Source: Lactarius indigo (Eukaryota; Basidiomycota; Agaricomycetes; Russulales; Russulaceae). Taken from it: a DNA stretch of 64,000 nucleotides. The translations under genes and the position numbers were made by a program. The notes beneath the pieces are model-generated. The model ran no database searches, had not been told where the DNA came from, and worked only from the letters and a program-made list of their open reading frames with translations. How positions within the stretch are numbered: position 1 is the first letter of the stretch; each line of letters begins with the position of its first letter. Location of the stretch: the NCBI GenBank assembly GCA_025766275.1, contig JAFKAC010000031.1, positions 620,001 to 684,000 of the forward strand. Reading direction: 5' to 3'. Positions 45,526 through 57,500 of the stretch are shown one piece after another.

Positions 45526-48483
45526 ATGCAGCAGTCACAGCAATCCGAATCCCCTCCGACCTTCCTGCCATACCTGTCTAAGCGCTTCAGTTCGCTCATT
45601 TGGGCGTGTCTCGACGCCGACCTTCACAAGTCCGCCATATTCTACGCGGAACGATACTTCGCGCTGGATCACGGGAACCACGACGCGAGGACATCTTTAC
45701 GCGACGGTCATGCTCCGGGCCAATCAGCCTCACTCCGCTCTGCATCTCGTGAATACCCCCCAAGATCAGCGGTGCAACGGGTGCTTGGAAATAAAGTCTA
45801 AGTGCTGCTCTACTCTGGGAAGGCATCGACAAGCGCGGGAGGCGTTGGAGGAAATTCTCAAGAATGCTGCTGAGGTTCCGTCGCGTGCGTCCCCCTTCTT
45901 TAATAAAGCGTGCCTGGTCTACTCAGCCACCTCCCCCCAGTGTCACAGGAGCAGCGAGCGGCGCGGACCTTTCCCGAGGAGGCTATACTCCACTGTCGCT
46001 CTGGACTTACGGCCCTGAAGGGCAATCTTCCTGAGCTTGCCCGAAGCAGCCTTCTTCGGGCACTAGGACTCAATCCCATGATCTGGGAAGCCTTTGAGGG
46101 GTTGTGTAGCTTAGGTGAAAGCGCTCGCCGGATCAAGTCCCTACACATGCTAATTGTCCGTTCGGCTCTTTTAGGGTCCGTACCAGAGATCGAAGTGCTA
46201 TTCCCTTCACGCCCCCCGCCAATTAAGCGCACTTCTCCAGATGAACAGCTGCCGACGAAAACGACTCAACCCCCAGTTCCGACCGCTACTGGTGCGGGCC
46301 TCTTTACGCCCGACACTGGAAATGCCGGAAACCTATTTCGAAAACCGGCACCCATCGATGCACTACCCGTTCGTATGGGACGGTTGGGTCCCCGAGATTC
46401 CATGTGGGCTACTCGCACCCAACCTATAGTTTTCCGACACTCTAATCCCAAACATACAGGTTAACCGATGACACACACCTGCCCGAAATCTCCGTCCTCC
46501 TTCCCCATCAACGCACCAAAGGCGCCATCATGCTACCGTCTCGCGCGCTGTCTTCCGCGGACTGAGGGTGGGCCTGCCCTCAAAAGATTACGCGCCACAA
46601 CCCGTGGGGTGGAGAAGGCGTCTAATAAATCGGTGGCCGCGGCGGACGATGCACGCTCAAAAAAGGCACGCGCACGCCCGGCCTTGACTCTTGTTAACCT
46701 CTTCTCATCTGCGGGCCGCCGTCCTCAGCCCACGGCGGTGTCCTCCAGGCATGTGCCAGTCGCTGGCGGCCGGTCCGATCGAGACGGGAGTGCGGCGGGC
46801 GTGGGCACGCGGCGGAGTGCACGGTTAATGGGCAATGGAAGTAAGCCACCAATACCCAGCAAGGTAGGTGTCCCCAGTTTGACTGATCCCCGGGTAGAAG
46901 CTCGGTGGCTTATACATATCGTATGTTTCTAGCCCCCTCCGGTCCGAGATAGACGCCGCCCTCGCACGCGGACACGATCGCAGTCGACAGACTCTGATGA
47001 GGAGCCTGTGCCCAGTGGAGACGCAGCGCATTCACAATCGCCTCGGTCAGTAACGCAATCACCACGGTCGGACACATCACCAGCGCCGAGCAACTGGACT
47101 GCATCGCAAGAACAAGCAGCACAGGAGGCATACGAGGTCGAGCTTGCAGACCAATACATTTACGACCTGATGCGGTTATTCGCCAGTGCCACGAGGGCTC
47201 TGGCTATGTACAACACGTCGCTGTGTATGGAGGAATTGGACAAGTTACCCCATGTCCATCAGAGATCCCCATATGTGATGGCTATGGTTGGGAAAGCGCA
47301 CTATGAGCGGACCGATTACACATCCGTACGTACTCTCCCATTCTGAGAGCCACCGTGCCCAACCGTGCAACCACACGTTTATATCACGTGGTGTTCAACA
47401 GGCGGAACGCGCCTTCCAAGCGGTGCGAGCACTGGACCCATATCGGCTGTGGGATATGGAGGTGTACTCGACCTTGTTATGGCATCTCCAACGGACAGTG
47501 CAATTGTCGTTCTTAGCACAGGAGCTTCTCTCGATCGAACCACGTTCATCACAGGCGTGGATAGCGATAGGCAACACATTCTCGTTGCAGAAGGAGCGGT
47601 CGCAGGCGCTGACGTGCTTCCGACGTGCCCAGCAACTGGACCCTACCTGCGCGTACGCGTTCACGCTTGCGGGGCACGAGTTCATTGACGAAGACCTCGA
47701 CAAGGCCATCCTGTCCTTCCAAATGGCGCTCCGTGCTGACGCGCGTCACTATAACGCTTGGTAAGTCAAAGGGCGAAAAAGGCGCTGGTTGTCAGCCAGT
47801 ATTTGGCTTCACCCGTGATTATGTGATGCTTATCTTTTGAACGCGTGTTTCGAACGTAGGTACGGACTGGGGACGTGCTACCTAAGAAAAAGCAAAATCC
47901 GTATGGCGGAGTATCATTACAGAAAGGCGGCGGAGATCCATCCTAACAACGCGGTGCTGCTGGGCTGCGTAGGCATGGTATGTAAAAATGCAGAGGGCAC
48001 TCTTGCACCTCGATCAACTCCTTGTGGTACTAAACAGAAGGTTCGCTAGGCCGTAGAGAGGCGCGGGGATCGAGAAGGAGCCCTGGCGCTGTTCAATGAG
48101 GCGGTGAAACTGTCTCCGGAGAACGCGTTGGTGCGTTATCGGCGAGCGAAAATGCTTATCTCTATGAAGCGATATGAGGTGCGTGCGGTGTGGTCACAGG
48201 CACGCTGATCTCCGAACGGGTGTGCTAACGTATTTTCCCCCCTTCCATTGATTGATAGACCGCAGTGCGAGATCTAGAATTCCTCCGTGATTCGTCGCCA
48301 GAGGAGTCGAATGTAATCTTCCAGCTGGCAAGGGCCTACCGACTGATCGGAGACGAGGTCAAGTCCGCTCAGATGCTCGCCGTTGCGAGGGACGTATCGC
48401 CGAAGAGCGCAAAGAAAATACAAAAGTTAATGGAGACGGTCAAAGATGAGGAGGTAGGAGACGAAGAGATGGACGAGGGCTGA
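45526..48483 (+). CDS. CDC27: Anaphase-promoting complex subunit CDC27/APC3
   Basis: TPR scaffold subunit of the APC/C ubiquitin ligase that binds CDC20/CDH1. Start MQQSQQSESPPTFLPYLSKR at 45526. The N-terminal helical repeat part (LDADLHKSAIFYAERYFALD, HLYATVMLRANQPHSA, CNGCLEIKSKCC) is followed by a long Ser/Pro/Arg-rich linker (about 46200-47090). The C-terminal TPR array includes YNTSLCMEELDKLPHVHQR, ALDPYRLWDMEVYSTLLWH, SSQAWIAIGNTFSLQKE, HEFIDEDLDKAILSFQMAL, HYNAWYGLGTCYLRK and IHPNNAVLLGCVGM. The end is acidic. Extra bases near 45691 (A) and 46563 (T) shift the frame; the exon joining near 46430-46470 is unclear. The TPR half is clean. Confidence 0.93.
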
Positions 48484-48583
48484 GTACCTGAGGACTCGAG
48501 TCACCACTAAGCCCGAGGCATGGCCCGAAGCGTGACGGAGTCTGGCCCCTTTTGTCTTATATGTATCGATGTTCCTTGTGTGC

Positions 48584-48589
48584 AATAAA
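48584..48589 (+). terminator. Candidate polyadenylation signal
   Basis: AATAAA about 100 b after the CDC27 stop. Confidence 0.45.
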
Positions 48590-49205
48590 GGGTGATACAA
48601 GATTACAGCTGGCTTAGAACATTCGTCTGGATAATGACAAAGATGACGAACGAATGAGCGAAAGAGCTCTTCGGATTGTTCGGAATGATGGTAGCCGATC
48701 TTGACCGACGGATTTAGGCCGAGGACCGGGAAACTGGACAGGGGAATACGTGACCATGACCTGACAAGCGAGTCACTTTGTGATCCAACCAATATAAGAC
48801 GCGGCCCTCACATTTTACGAGCCCCCGCCCACTCCACCCCTCCCGTCCTGTGCCCTCCCCCAATGCTGCACTGACCGTCCTCTTTCTCGTCCACCATCAC
48901 TTCTCCACTCAATCCCGTCCCCTGTCGCTCCCCCCTATAGACAGAGACGGAGGTTTCTAGCCACCACCAGTATGGTTGACAAGCAAGCCCGAAAATCAAA
49001 GCACGGCACAATCCTCTTCGAACCTTTCATCGTATACCGCATACACCGCTAAAAACCAGAAGCTACCCTACTCGACTCATCTCTTTGCTCGTCTCGTGAG
49101 TGCTGCCGTCTATTGGTTCCCGATGTCCCGTTCTCATTCATCGGCTTCCGTTCAGCGCCACCCACTAAAGCATCTCGTGTTTCACATCTCGCGTTTTTTT
49201 TTTCA
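48590..49205. other. Intergenic / leader of the acidic Ser-Pro-rich gene
   Basis: A C/T-rich stretch (48810-48960) typical of fungal promoters. An ATG at 48972 opens a 26-residue frame (MVDKQARKSKHGTILFEPF, stop at 49050) that is either an upstream ORF or an alternative first exon of the next gene. A T-tract lies at about 49193-49203. Confidence 0.45.
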
Positions 49206-50105
49206 ATGTCGTCAAGCTTGTCTCAAGTTACCAGATCCAAGCTCAGCTTGGTCATTGGCGGAGGCGCCAAGGACAGCTGCAGCTTGCATCGCTGGGTCCT
49301 CCTCAAAAACTCAATCACCCGTTCACAGCCCAACGGCACCATTCCGTGTAGCCCCAACAACACTTCCGAACCCCCATACCACTCTGATGCAGGCGACGAG
49401 GATGAAGAGGTGTGTTGCGACGTCGAACACTCCTTCATCTATCCCGATGCCCGCAAGCTTCTTGATACTCCCTGCACTGTGAACGACGACAGTTCGGAGA
49501 AGCAATGGTTCGATTCTCTTTTGGAATCGCTCGAACACGACGATTCAGATGACGCGAATGAACCCGTTGCTCTTCTCCATGTTGCCGACGACGAGGACGA
49601 CGACTTGCCTCCTTTCACACCTTCGGCCTCTCCCATGTCTTCCACCGATGATCTCAGTCATCCTGTGTATAATAATACTCCTATCTCTATGCCATACCCT
49701 GTTGTCTATCCACCCTACAACTCCCCACCATTGTTAAGCCCCCTCGAGCTCCAACCTCTTAATACTCCCCTTGACTCTGTCTATCCCTTTCCACCATTCA
49801 ACGTCGCGCTACCTTATAACGCTGAGGATGACACGGATGACTTGCCTGTGCCGGACACGGTCGAGGATACTTCGGACGATGAGTCCGATGCGCTTTCGGC
49901 TCCGACTCCCGCGACACGCTCGCCCTCGTTATCACTCGTAGACACGAGCGCGCGGTCTTCGGAGCGCGCGCGGCGCTATGCTGTCCCACAGGTGTACGTT
50001 AGTGCGGACGAACCATATTTCCATCACTCACTTGAGCTTGACCCCCTTCCATTCCCCAATGTTTCTGCTAATCCCTCTCACGTGGTCTATGGTCAAGAGT
50101 GCTAA
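49206..50105 (+). CDS. Acidic Ser/Pro-rich protein of unknown function
   Basis: Single 299-codon exon from MSSSLSQVTRSKLSLVIG to HVVYGQEC with no interruption. Composition changes along the chain: a short basic start, an acidic Asp-rich region (ADDEDDDLPPFTPSASP), a Pro/Tyr/Leu-rich centre (YPVVYPPYNSPPLLSPLEL), a second acidic block (AEDDTDDLPVPDTVEDTSDD) and a final Tyr/His/Leu segment (SADEPYFHHSLELDPLPF). It is probably largely disordered. I know no named family. The unbroken frame over 900 bases supports coding; an upstream exon is possible because the frame is open to 49113. Confidence 0.65.
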   Translation: MSSSLSQVTRSKLSLVIGGGAKDSCSLHRWVLLKNSITRSQPNGTIPCSPNNTSEPPYHSDAGDEDEEVCCDVEHSFIYPDARKLLDTPCTVNDDSSEKQWFDSLLESLEHDDSDDANEPVALLHVADDEDDDLPPFTPSASPMSSTDDLSHPVYNNTPISMPYPVVYPPYNSPPLLSPLELQPLNTPLDSVYPFPPFNVALPYNAEDDTDDLPVPDTVEDTSDDESDALSAPTPATRSPSLSLVDTSARSSERARRYAVPQVYVSADEPYFHHSLELDPLPFPNVSANPSHVVYGQEC

Positions 50106-53100
50106 TGCTGGACCCAGACGCTTTCTTCCCCCTTTGGTCACTACTGTAAATATCCTTATCAGCATGTCTTCCCCTCCCCCCTATCCCTGCATTAGCGTTT
50201 TTTGTCCTATCTCTCTGTTTTCTTGCCGATGTCATTATTTCATGCTTAGTTCCTCGGGAATACTAGTTGCTAGTTGCAGTTGATTGGTTACACTGGTATG
50301 TCGCCGCTCGTGCGACACTCGCGTGTTTGCGAGAGCCTGGAACTCGATCGCCGGCGACCAAGATAGCGGACCAAATGCGCCGTAATAGGCAGCCGCGATA
50401 AGGTATTCCCAGATTGCGATCTCAGATGCGGAGTTTTACCTTAGAACCTTTCACCCTCGAACGGGGTTGCCCAATGCTCCTCTATGAGCTCACCGCCGCT
50501 CCCCAGCCAAATGAAACCCCATGGTATGTAGGCGCAAAAGCTCTTCCAAAGCTCCTTCGCAAATTACGCTCGCGGAAGCAATGTCTTACGAAACCAATAG
50601 GGGCCCTCGGTCAACGCCGTCCTCTCACACAAAACGTGCGGGCTTTCCTTTTTCTGGACGAACGGGACGGCACCAACACAAACTCCATCTGACTAAGCGT
50701 CCCCCCTGACACCGGCCGTCGGTGTCTATCCGTGCCATGCGACAATTGACAGGGTTGGCCTTATCTCTGCATGCTATGGCGATGATCATTGCATACCCCT
50801 GGGCTTGGTGTTGGTGGGCCCGGACCCGGCATTGACGGTGGGTGGGCAGGGACGACGTGCCTGGGTGCTGTTGTTGCTCCACACTGCTATCGACCGAGTA
50901 CCGAGCGCCGAGCGCCGAGCTTTCCCGCCCCACACCGACGGCCAAGGTAAATACAGTCGCCTGTGATTGATGGGGCGTGGGGTTGACAGAGAATGACTAC
51001 GGTCATAGGTTTACGATACAATAGGGGGTAGGTGGTGTGATACCCACTTTACCACCCTATCACAAAAGTAGCTCTTTCTTTGGGTTCCGCATACCTGCCG
51101 TCAGCGATAGTACAACGATAGCTGTCCTAGTATTAGGCTGGGCTCTCTTCCCCACAAAACACGCGACGCACATCCCCACGATCGGTGGTTCCCCTCTGCC
51201 CACCGCCGTGCGCACCGAAGGCAATTTCCGAATGCGTGCGTGCGTGCGTGCGATCTCAAGTCTAGAGTCATAACAAAGAGTCGAGTCCTCTGCTACATTG
51301 GGTCACCGCTTCCCGCCTCCGCTCCCTCTCCTTATCTCCCAATCGCGTTGTCGCCGCAGCAGCAGCTGTCGTGAGTCACGCCACGCACCGAGACAAACAT
51401 AATTGCGAGTCGCGCGACTTTTTTTTTTTTCTTAGTTCATTCGACTCTTCGACTCTAGATTCCAGAAACAATTAAATGAACCTGCCCCCCCCGCCCCGTC
51501 GACACGTGTGCTGTGTGTTCTATTCGTGTGCCTTGTGCTAATTTACGACGGTTGCGGTGCGTTTTCGCCGAGCGCCGTGCTGTTGACACCCCCGTACGTT
51601 AGTATGAGTATGTGTCTGTGTGAGCGTGTGTATGTCTGTGTCCGTGTATTTGAAACTGACGCCGCCACAAAAAAAAAATTAAATCGAAACCTCGGGTCGG
51701 ATATAGGGGGACAAATATCGGCGTCGGCGAACAGGGGAATTCGCGTTGCCGGCGGAAGTAAGGCGCCCATAAGTGCCGTTTACTTTCCGAAGAACCCAAT
51801 TTGGTGAGTTGGTAAGAATTGGCAAACGCGCTGAGCGAGGCAGCAACCAACAAGACGGATGTGAAATCATCATGATGGGCTGGGTGCGTGTGTGCGAAAC
51901 CCAACTGCTTGCGTGATTCGCGGGATTGGTTCGTGGAAATAGGGTGGACTCACGTTTGTTTGTATTTGTGTGATTGGGAAATGGAGAGAATGGGGGTACA
52001 GTAGGTAAGTTGGTAGTAGTAGGAAGAGAGGGATATACCGTTGTTCCGCCCGCTCGTTCGCTGTATTGCGCTAAAGGGCCCGCGATGGGCAACGTATTGA
52101 CATTGCTACTGATTGTATTCAACGGCATGTGGACAGAGAGACTCGGATGCATCTTCATCCCCCCTTGCGATACTGCATGAACCGGCGGGAAGGCGACACC
52201 ACTACCCCAGAACCGAAATGACAACCCTGAATGAGGCCCGGGGGAGGATCATTTCAAGAGATCTGCAAACAAAGGAGTGTGTGATTCTGTCCCGGGATTG
52301 CGCGTAGTTATCCAATCACGATCGCGCAATTCTGCATTAATGTTGAGGCATTTATTGTCACATCGTGTCGTACGACACGAGGGACAAAACGTTCTTCGCG
52401 GTGACGAGAACGACCGCTTTTGTTTCCCTTATCGCGAGTGCTCTTGTGAGGTACTATATACGAGATCGCGACTAGTTGGGCCGTTAGGGCTCATGACCCA
52501 TAATGCATAATTCATTGAATATCACAAGCTGTTTGCGGTAGCGGGAGTCATCGTAAGGTTCAGCTCAATTACGTTCTCCGATAGCTAACTCTACGCCCAT
52601 TGGCGCGAGGATCAAGTGGTGCGCAGATGACGCAGTGGGGATGGCCTTCTTCCCAGAGAGTAGTCGCTGTCCACGCTTCTATTTGGGGCTGGAATGGAAA
52701 TCGATCGGAGTGTGCAGGTATATGTATTTCGAAACGCGGCGTGTTCCTTGAACGCGCAACTTCCGATAAGTTTGATGGATTTGGGAAGCACAGAGGATCT
52801 GGCAACGCCATTCATTATTTCCCCGACTCACGGTCGTCCTCGGTAGTTTGTCGGCCGGATCCCTCGGCCACCAATTTGCTCAAACGTTCGAGATCAAGAT
52901 CCGGTATTGTTCGTCGTTGCCTTCTCGAGTTGAGTTGTCGATGATGAAAGTGGGGCCCCTTGTCTTGTTGATGGGAGATCACGTTCGACGGCTCTCTCCG
53001 AATCTGGCGGGGGCTGACAATGTGTATACAACCAGAACTGGCAGGACTACACAAGGCGTACGCTGTGCGTGTCACCAGACTGTTGCAACTTAGAGGTGCG

Positions 53101-53406
53101 CTCAGGTCCAGGCCCGGAGGAACCAGGAATTCCAGGGTCCCTAGCGTTCGAATTCGAAGAAGGCGCGCGCATAAGCACAAAACTTTAGAGTTTAACCTCT
53201 GTACGGACACGGAAATGGGTACCATCTCCTCAGGACGACGGCGCGCTAAAAACCCGCGACCCAGTTCTTCTTCATAGTGTGGCAAGTGCAGGTAGGCGTT
53301 GAAGCTTTGAAGGGCAGCCACGAGGGGAGTCACACGCGCAACGCACTCGTGCGCGAAAACTTTAATTTGCGTACAACACTAAACCTACAACGCATGCACG
53401 CAACAC
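50106..53406. other. Gene-poor region of about 3.3 kb
   Basis: No recognisable domain on either strand. It contains a short GCGT microsatellite at 51234-51252, a TG-rich run at 51600-51650, and A and T tracts (51420-51430, 51668-51677). Long open frames at 51679-52224 (-) and 52815-53333 (-, 172 codons) lack motifs. The 52815-53333 frame could be a lineage-specific gene but I cannot support it. Confidence 0.5.
51234..51252. repeat. GCGT microsatellite
   Basis: Four and a half copies of GCGT in a row. Confidence 0.85.
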
Positions 53407-54137
53407 TTACAGCTTCTGCAGCGCCCACAGGTCGTCCCCGATGTACGTGACCGACTCCACAGGCGACGCCCTTGTTCACCGCCCGCATCTCCTCCGTACC
53501 GAGTTTCGTGATCCCCACGCCGACCGCAAACTCCTTCCCCTCGGCATCGAACGCGACCGCCGTCCCGGCGGGCAGCGCCGCATCCGCAGGCGGGAGCCAT
53601 CCCCCGGCAGACGTCAAACCGGGACACATCATATGTGCGCCGGCGAGCAGGAAGCGGATCGCGCCGCGGTCGATGCGCACGTGTGGGAGGATGAATGGAT
53701 CTGCGTGGTGGGTCACAGTGTCGGTGTCAGTGTACGTATGTAACAGCGGGCACGTAATAGATACTCGCATTTGTGGAGCAGGCGTACGGTGGGGAGATAA
53801 GGCCCGTCAAGGCCCTGGAAAAAGAGCGGCTCGCCGTGCAGGGCATAGATAGGAGAGATGATCTCTGCTGTTTGGAGGCACATCAGATCGGTAAAGAAGC
53901 GAAACTATAGGTTCAGCGACAGACCATTTTACGTGCACGATCGACTCTTTCTTGGGCCATATCTCTTCTAGTGTCTCTGCATCGATCTTCCATGAAGAGA
54001 GCAGAGTCGATCGGATCCCCCGTTGAACAGAAGATTTCACAGGGGTTTGCCCCACGATATCAGTGGATGGTTGAAATCTTTCCTTTATGTGATTGATGAT
54101 CACAAGGTGATACGAGAACAACTCACTTCTTGAACAT
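53407..54137 (-). CDS. TMA20: Ribosome-associated protein TMA20 (MCT-1)
   Basis: MCT-1 family, with a PUA RNA-binding domain; works with TMA22/DENR in 40S recycling and re-initiation. The first exon is only 11 bases (54137-54127, MFKK start) and joins after a 49-base intron to FQPSTDIVGQTPVKSSVQR. Landmarks are WKIDAETLEEIWPKKESIVH, ALHGEPLFFQGLDGPYLPTV, LLHKYPFILPHVRIDRGAI, FLLAGAHMMCPGL, and the PUA part EGKEFAVGVGITKLGTEEM, ending YIGDDLWALQKL with stop at 53407. The intron at 53701-53768 has a GC donor. An extra base at 53461 and one near the second intron junction (about 53880) shift the frame. Length about 180, typical. Confidence 0.92.
53701..53768 (-). other. GC-AG intron in TMA20
   Basis: Minus strand donor AAAT|GCGAGT, acceptor CACGCAG|AT. 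It joins LLHK to YPFILPHV in frame, as in other MCT-1 proteins. Using the GT five bases later would shift the frame. Confidence 0.75.
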
Positions 54138-54539
54138 TCCGCGATGTTGAAGCAATACCTGCCAATCGACTGCAACGTTGTGTGCGATCTGTGAAGAGAG
54201 CCTCGCTATATAGCTGCGACGCGTGACTTGGAGAAGTTCACATTTGCCACCCCATAAGAGGGAAAAAAAAAACATATGTTCATCTAACAACAGAATCGCT
54301 ACATCCGAAGATACACATTCGTTCTCGTGATTGAAGCTTCATTTAGTGTTACATCCAAAATATGAGGGGCGCAGCAAAAAGAGCAAATAGCGACGTGTAA
54401 TAGCGAGCTGGGGGAGAAATAGGGTGGAAGGGGAAGGAGTGGGGACAAGTGGACTATGGTGATGCCGATGCGAACTTTCGAAGAGACGAGAACAAAGTAT
54501 AAAAAATCGTAAGATGTCGTGAGATATATGGTGAAAGGT
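54138..54539. other. Intergenic, no feature seen
   Basis: About 400 bases between TMA20 and the 3-prime end of CRM1 (both minus). It contains the TMA20 promoter and the CRM1 3-prime region. An A-tract lies at about 54263-54272. Confidence 0.5.
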
Positions 54540-57500
54540 TCATATGTCCTCGTCTTTGTCTTCTAGTTGCGACGGCTTGAGCATTCCTGGGATCTTCAGT
54601 GCGGCCTCGCGCTCGAGCTGCGCCTTGCGAGCAGCTTCTGCTTCCTTTTCGTCCACGAAAAGCTCCCCGTTGTCGTCGGAGAACTCTTTGAGCTGAATGA
54701 GGAAATCACGCAGTGCCATTTTAAAGCGATTAACGTCTGAATGGTATTCAGCTAGGTTAAGCACGAAGACCATGATGTCGGAGCTAGTCACGATGGCTTG
54801 TCAGAACGCTGGAAGACTAGGGGGAGGAATGCACATTGTTTACCTTGACGCGTGAGGGAATGCAGATTTCAATAAATTGGCTGTATAATCGCGGACAAAC
54901 TTGGCGTTCGTCATATTAGGGTCATTGACAACAGCAGGGTCGAACAGAGGTGCCTGTATTGCGTCGGTCGCAACCAACTGGACCATACGAGCAAGGAGCA
55001 GGCTTTGCAGCTTGAAGCCGCTCTTGTGGTCCGCGTCCGTCAGGACGAAGAATGTGTCCTGCAATACGCTGAGGTAGTATTGCTGGAAGAATTGGTTGGC
55101 GATCTGAGTGTCTGCGGCAGCAAAGTTGTTGATAATTTCCAAGCACACTGTCACAAAGGTTAGTTAGGCACAGTGAAGAACGAGACAGCAAAAAAAAACG
55201 TACAGTTCAATCCGGTCTCAGCGATGTCTCTCATCGTATGTTTGATCGCCCAAACAACTACTATCGATGAAGAGCTTGAACTGCTGAGGGAGAAGACCAA
55301 GTAACGCTAAAATTTAGTGAGCTTATGTGCTGACATCCACGGAGATACCGGCGCAGTGCGCACCTGGGAAACAATTCAAGTTTATTGCTCTTAAAAGTTT
55401 GAAGAATCCAACGCGATGCTCGGGGAACTCTGCAAAGTCCTGATTAATCATGTTGAGTGTAGGCTCAAAGACAGCTTCAAGGATAGGTGGAACTTGCGGC
55501 GTGAGCAGATTCTAGGGAATTGTCAGGTCAACGTTCTCGTCGTCTGAGAGAAGGTACCTACGCCCAGCCGTGAAGTGATCGTCGACATTACATTCAGGAC
55601 CTCTGCGTCGCGGGCCTCGGGGACATTGCGATGATAGTCGCCAAGGAATCGCGTCAAGTAAAGGCGGAATCATGCTGCTGTTGACGGCTTCGAGATCCTC
55701 CGCTTTGCGAATGTAGGTCTCAACCAGTTTGAGGATCTCCTTCTTGACTGTCCGCAGTTGACGAATTTTTGGCGTCTTCGTGGCAATTTGTCCCTATTAT
55801 GGATTGTGTATCAGAGGAAGTTGTCAATAATGGAGCTCGGGATTCACCTTCTTTGGCGACCGTTTCACTGATTATACCACTCACTGCGCGATAGAGCCCT
55901 AGCATGTCCATATAGATAAGGCCGATCTGCGGCAGAAAGAAACTGCCAATAGATGTGCATGCTGCCACATTTGTCTTAAGGACGTTTGACAGTATACGCA
56001 GGTTATCAGGGTTGCTGAGCACGTCCTTGTTAGCCGCAGCCTGAGCCATGAGCTGATTCCCACTGATTCGAGCCGGCGACGGTTAAAATAAGAGACGGGT
56101 ATATGGGTACGCGAGACACTCACCGCAGCATTGGGGAGCTCCATCAGCTTCGCGATGAGCTTCTCTTGCTGTGGTTTATTAGGCTGGGCCGAGATCATGT
56201 ATCCGACAGCTTCATAGAACGTATGAACCTGCTGTGGGCTAAGGTCTACCGTAATCCTATGAAGTAGTCTCAGAATTTCGTCGACGAAAGGATCTTGCTC
56301 TTGGCTTTGTTGCATGACAAAGTGCCGCCGACATTTTTGCGCGATCTTGATAAAGGTATCGCATGCCATGTCTTGTACGCCTTCATGTGTCTCGTGCATG
56401 AACTCGAACAACTTGTTGACGACAGTTTTGAGGAACTTCCAATGCGCTTTCAGGAAGCGCGGATATTGTCCAACAATGTACATTATGTCAGAAGCGACGA
56501 CAGCCTTGTTATCCTTGCCGCGCTTGATCTCGCAGAGGCCAAGGAAGGTCCTTGATGACGGTCACCAGGAAACGCTTCTCCGTCTCCTCGTCTACAAACA
56601 CATGAGAATGAGCTACGGGATGTGGGCGAAGTTCACGTACTCATCGCCCCGGAAATTGACCCGATGGCCCAACACAATGTATTCAAGTTTTGCCACGACC
56701 ATTCTGAGCCGTCGACTTGTTTTGCAAGTTTCTCGGTAAGAATGTTTTCGGTATCAGCGACGTCCTAGATGGGTGAGATAGACCAAGAGTTCGCGCATTG
56801 ACTTGTAAAGGACGATGGTGTCCGACTCTTTCATGAATTCACGGACAATTTCACCCTCTTCGTTCTCAACAATGAGGACCTGCAGATGTGATTGAGCTGA
56901 CTGAACGATGATACGAAGTGAAAGAACGCGAACCTCTTCTGGCTTCACCATCTTCTCGATGACGACGAGGCGCAAATTTGATAGCACAGTCGGAGTAGAT
57001 ATTTTTTCGTAAAGATACGCCGTTGAGCATATTGTGCGCTCCGTTGGTTCCGCCAAGGCTGAGACCCATGAGGAGACCACTGTCACCGATGGGTAAACTC
57101 TGAATTTCGTCGTACAGCTCAGCGACAAGTTTCAAGCCAGTACTCCAAACAGATCTTGAAGATCTCGCGTTCGTCGACTTGTGATATCTTGACCATGTAC
57201 AAGTGGGCGTTTAATAAAACATCTTGAGTTCGTTCGTTTTCGACAGTCTTCAAATGGATTCTGAAGGAAATTGCCAAGGAATAGCGCGAGACTAAGAATG
57301 AACTCCTGCCCTGCAGTCGTTCGAGTGTGCATACGCTTGGGCGATGTTCGTGTTTGGAGGGACCATCCGGTTGATTGCTGTCATGACCATCTCGAACAGG
57401 GAAACAAACTTTGGGTCGTACTCAGGGCCAACACTGAGAGCAGCGACTTCCGCAAGACATTTCAAAGTGAGATTGCGGAAGTCAGGGGCTTCGAGGAACT

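Noticed and set aside
51679..52224. 181-codon open frame on the minus strand
   Set aside because: Low-complexity Ser/Pro/Thr/Asn composition across TG-rich and A-tract DNA; probably non-coding.
52815..53333. 172-codon open frame on the minus strand
   Set aside because: Could be a lineage-specific gene, but no domain, no intron signals and no regulatory context that I can point to.
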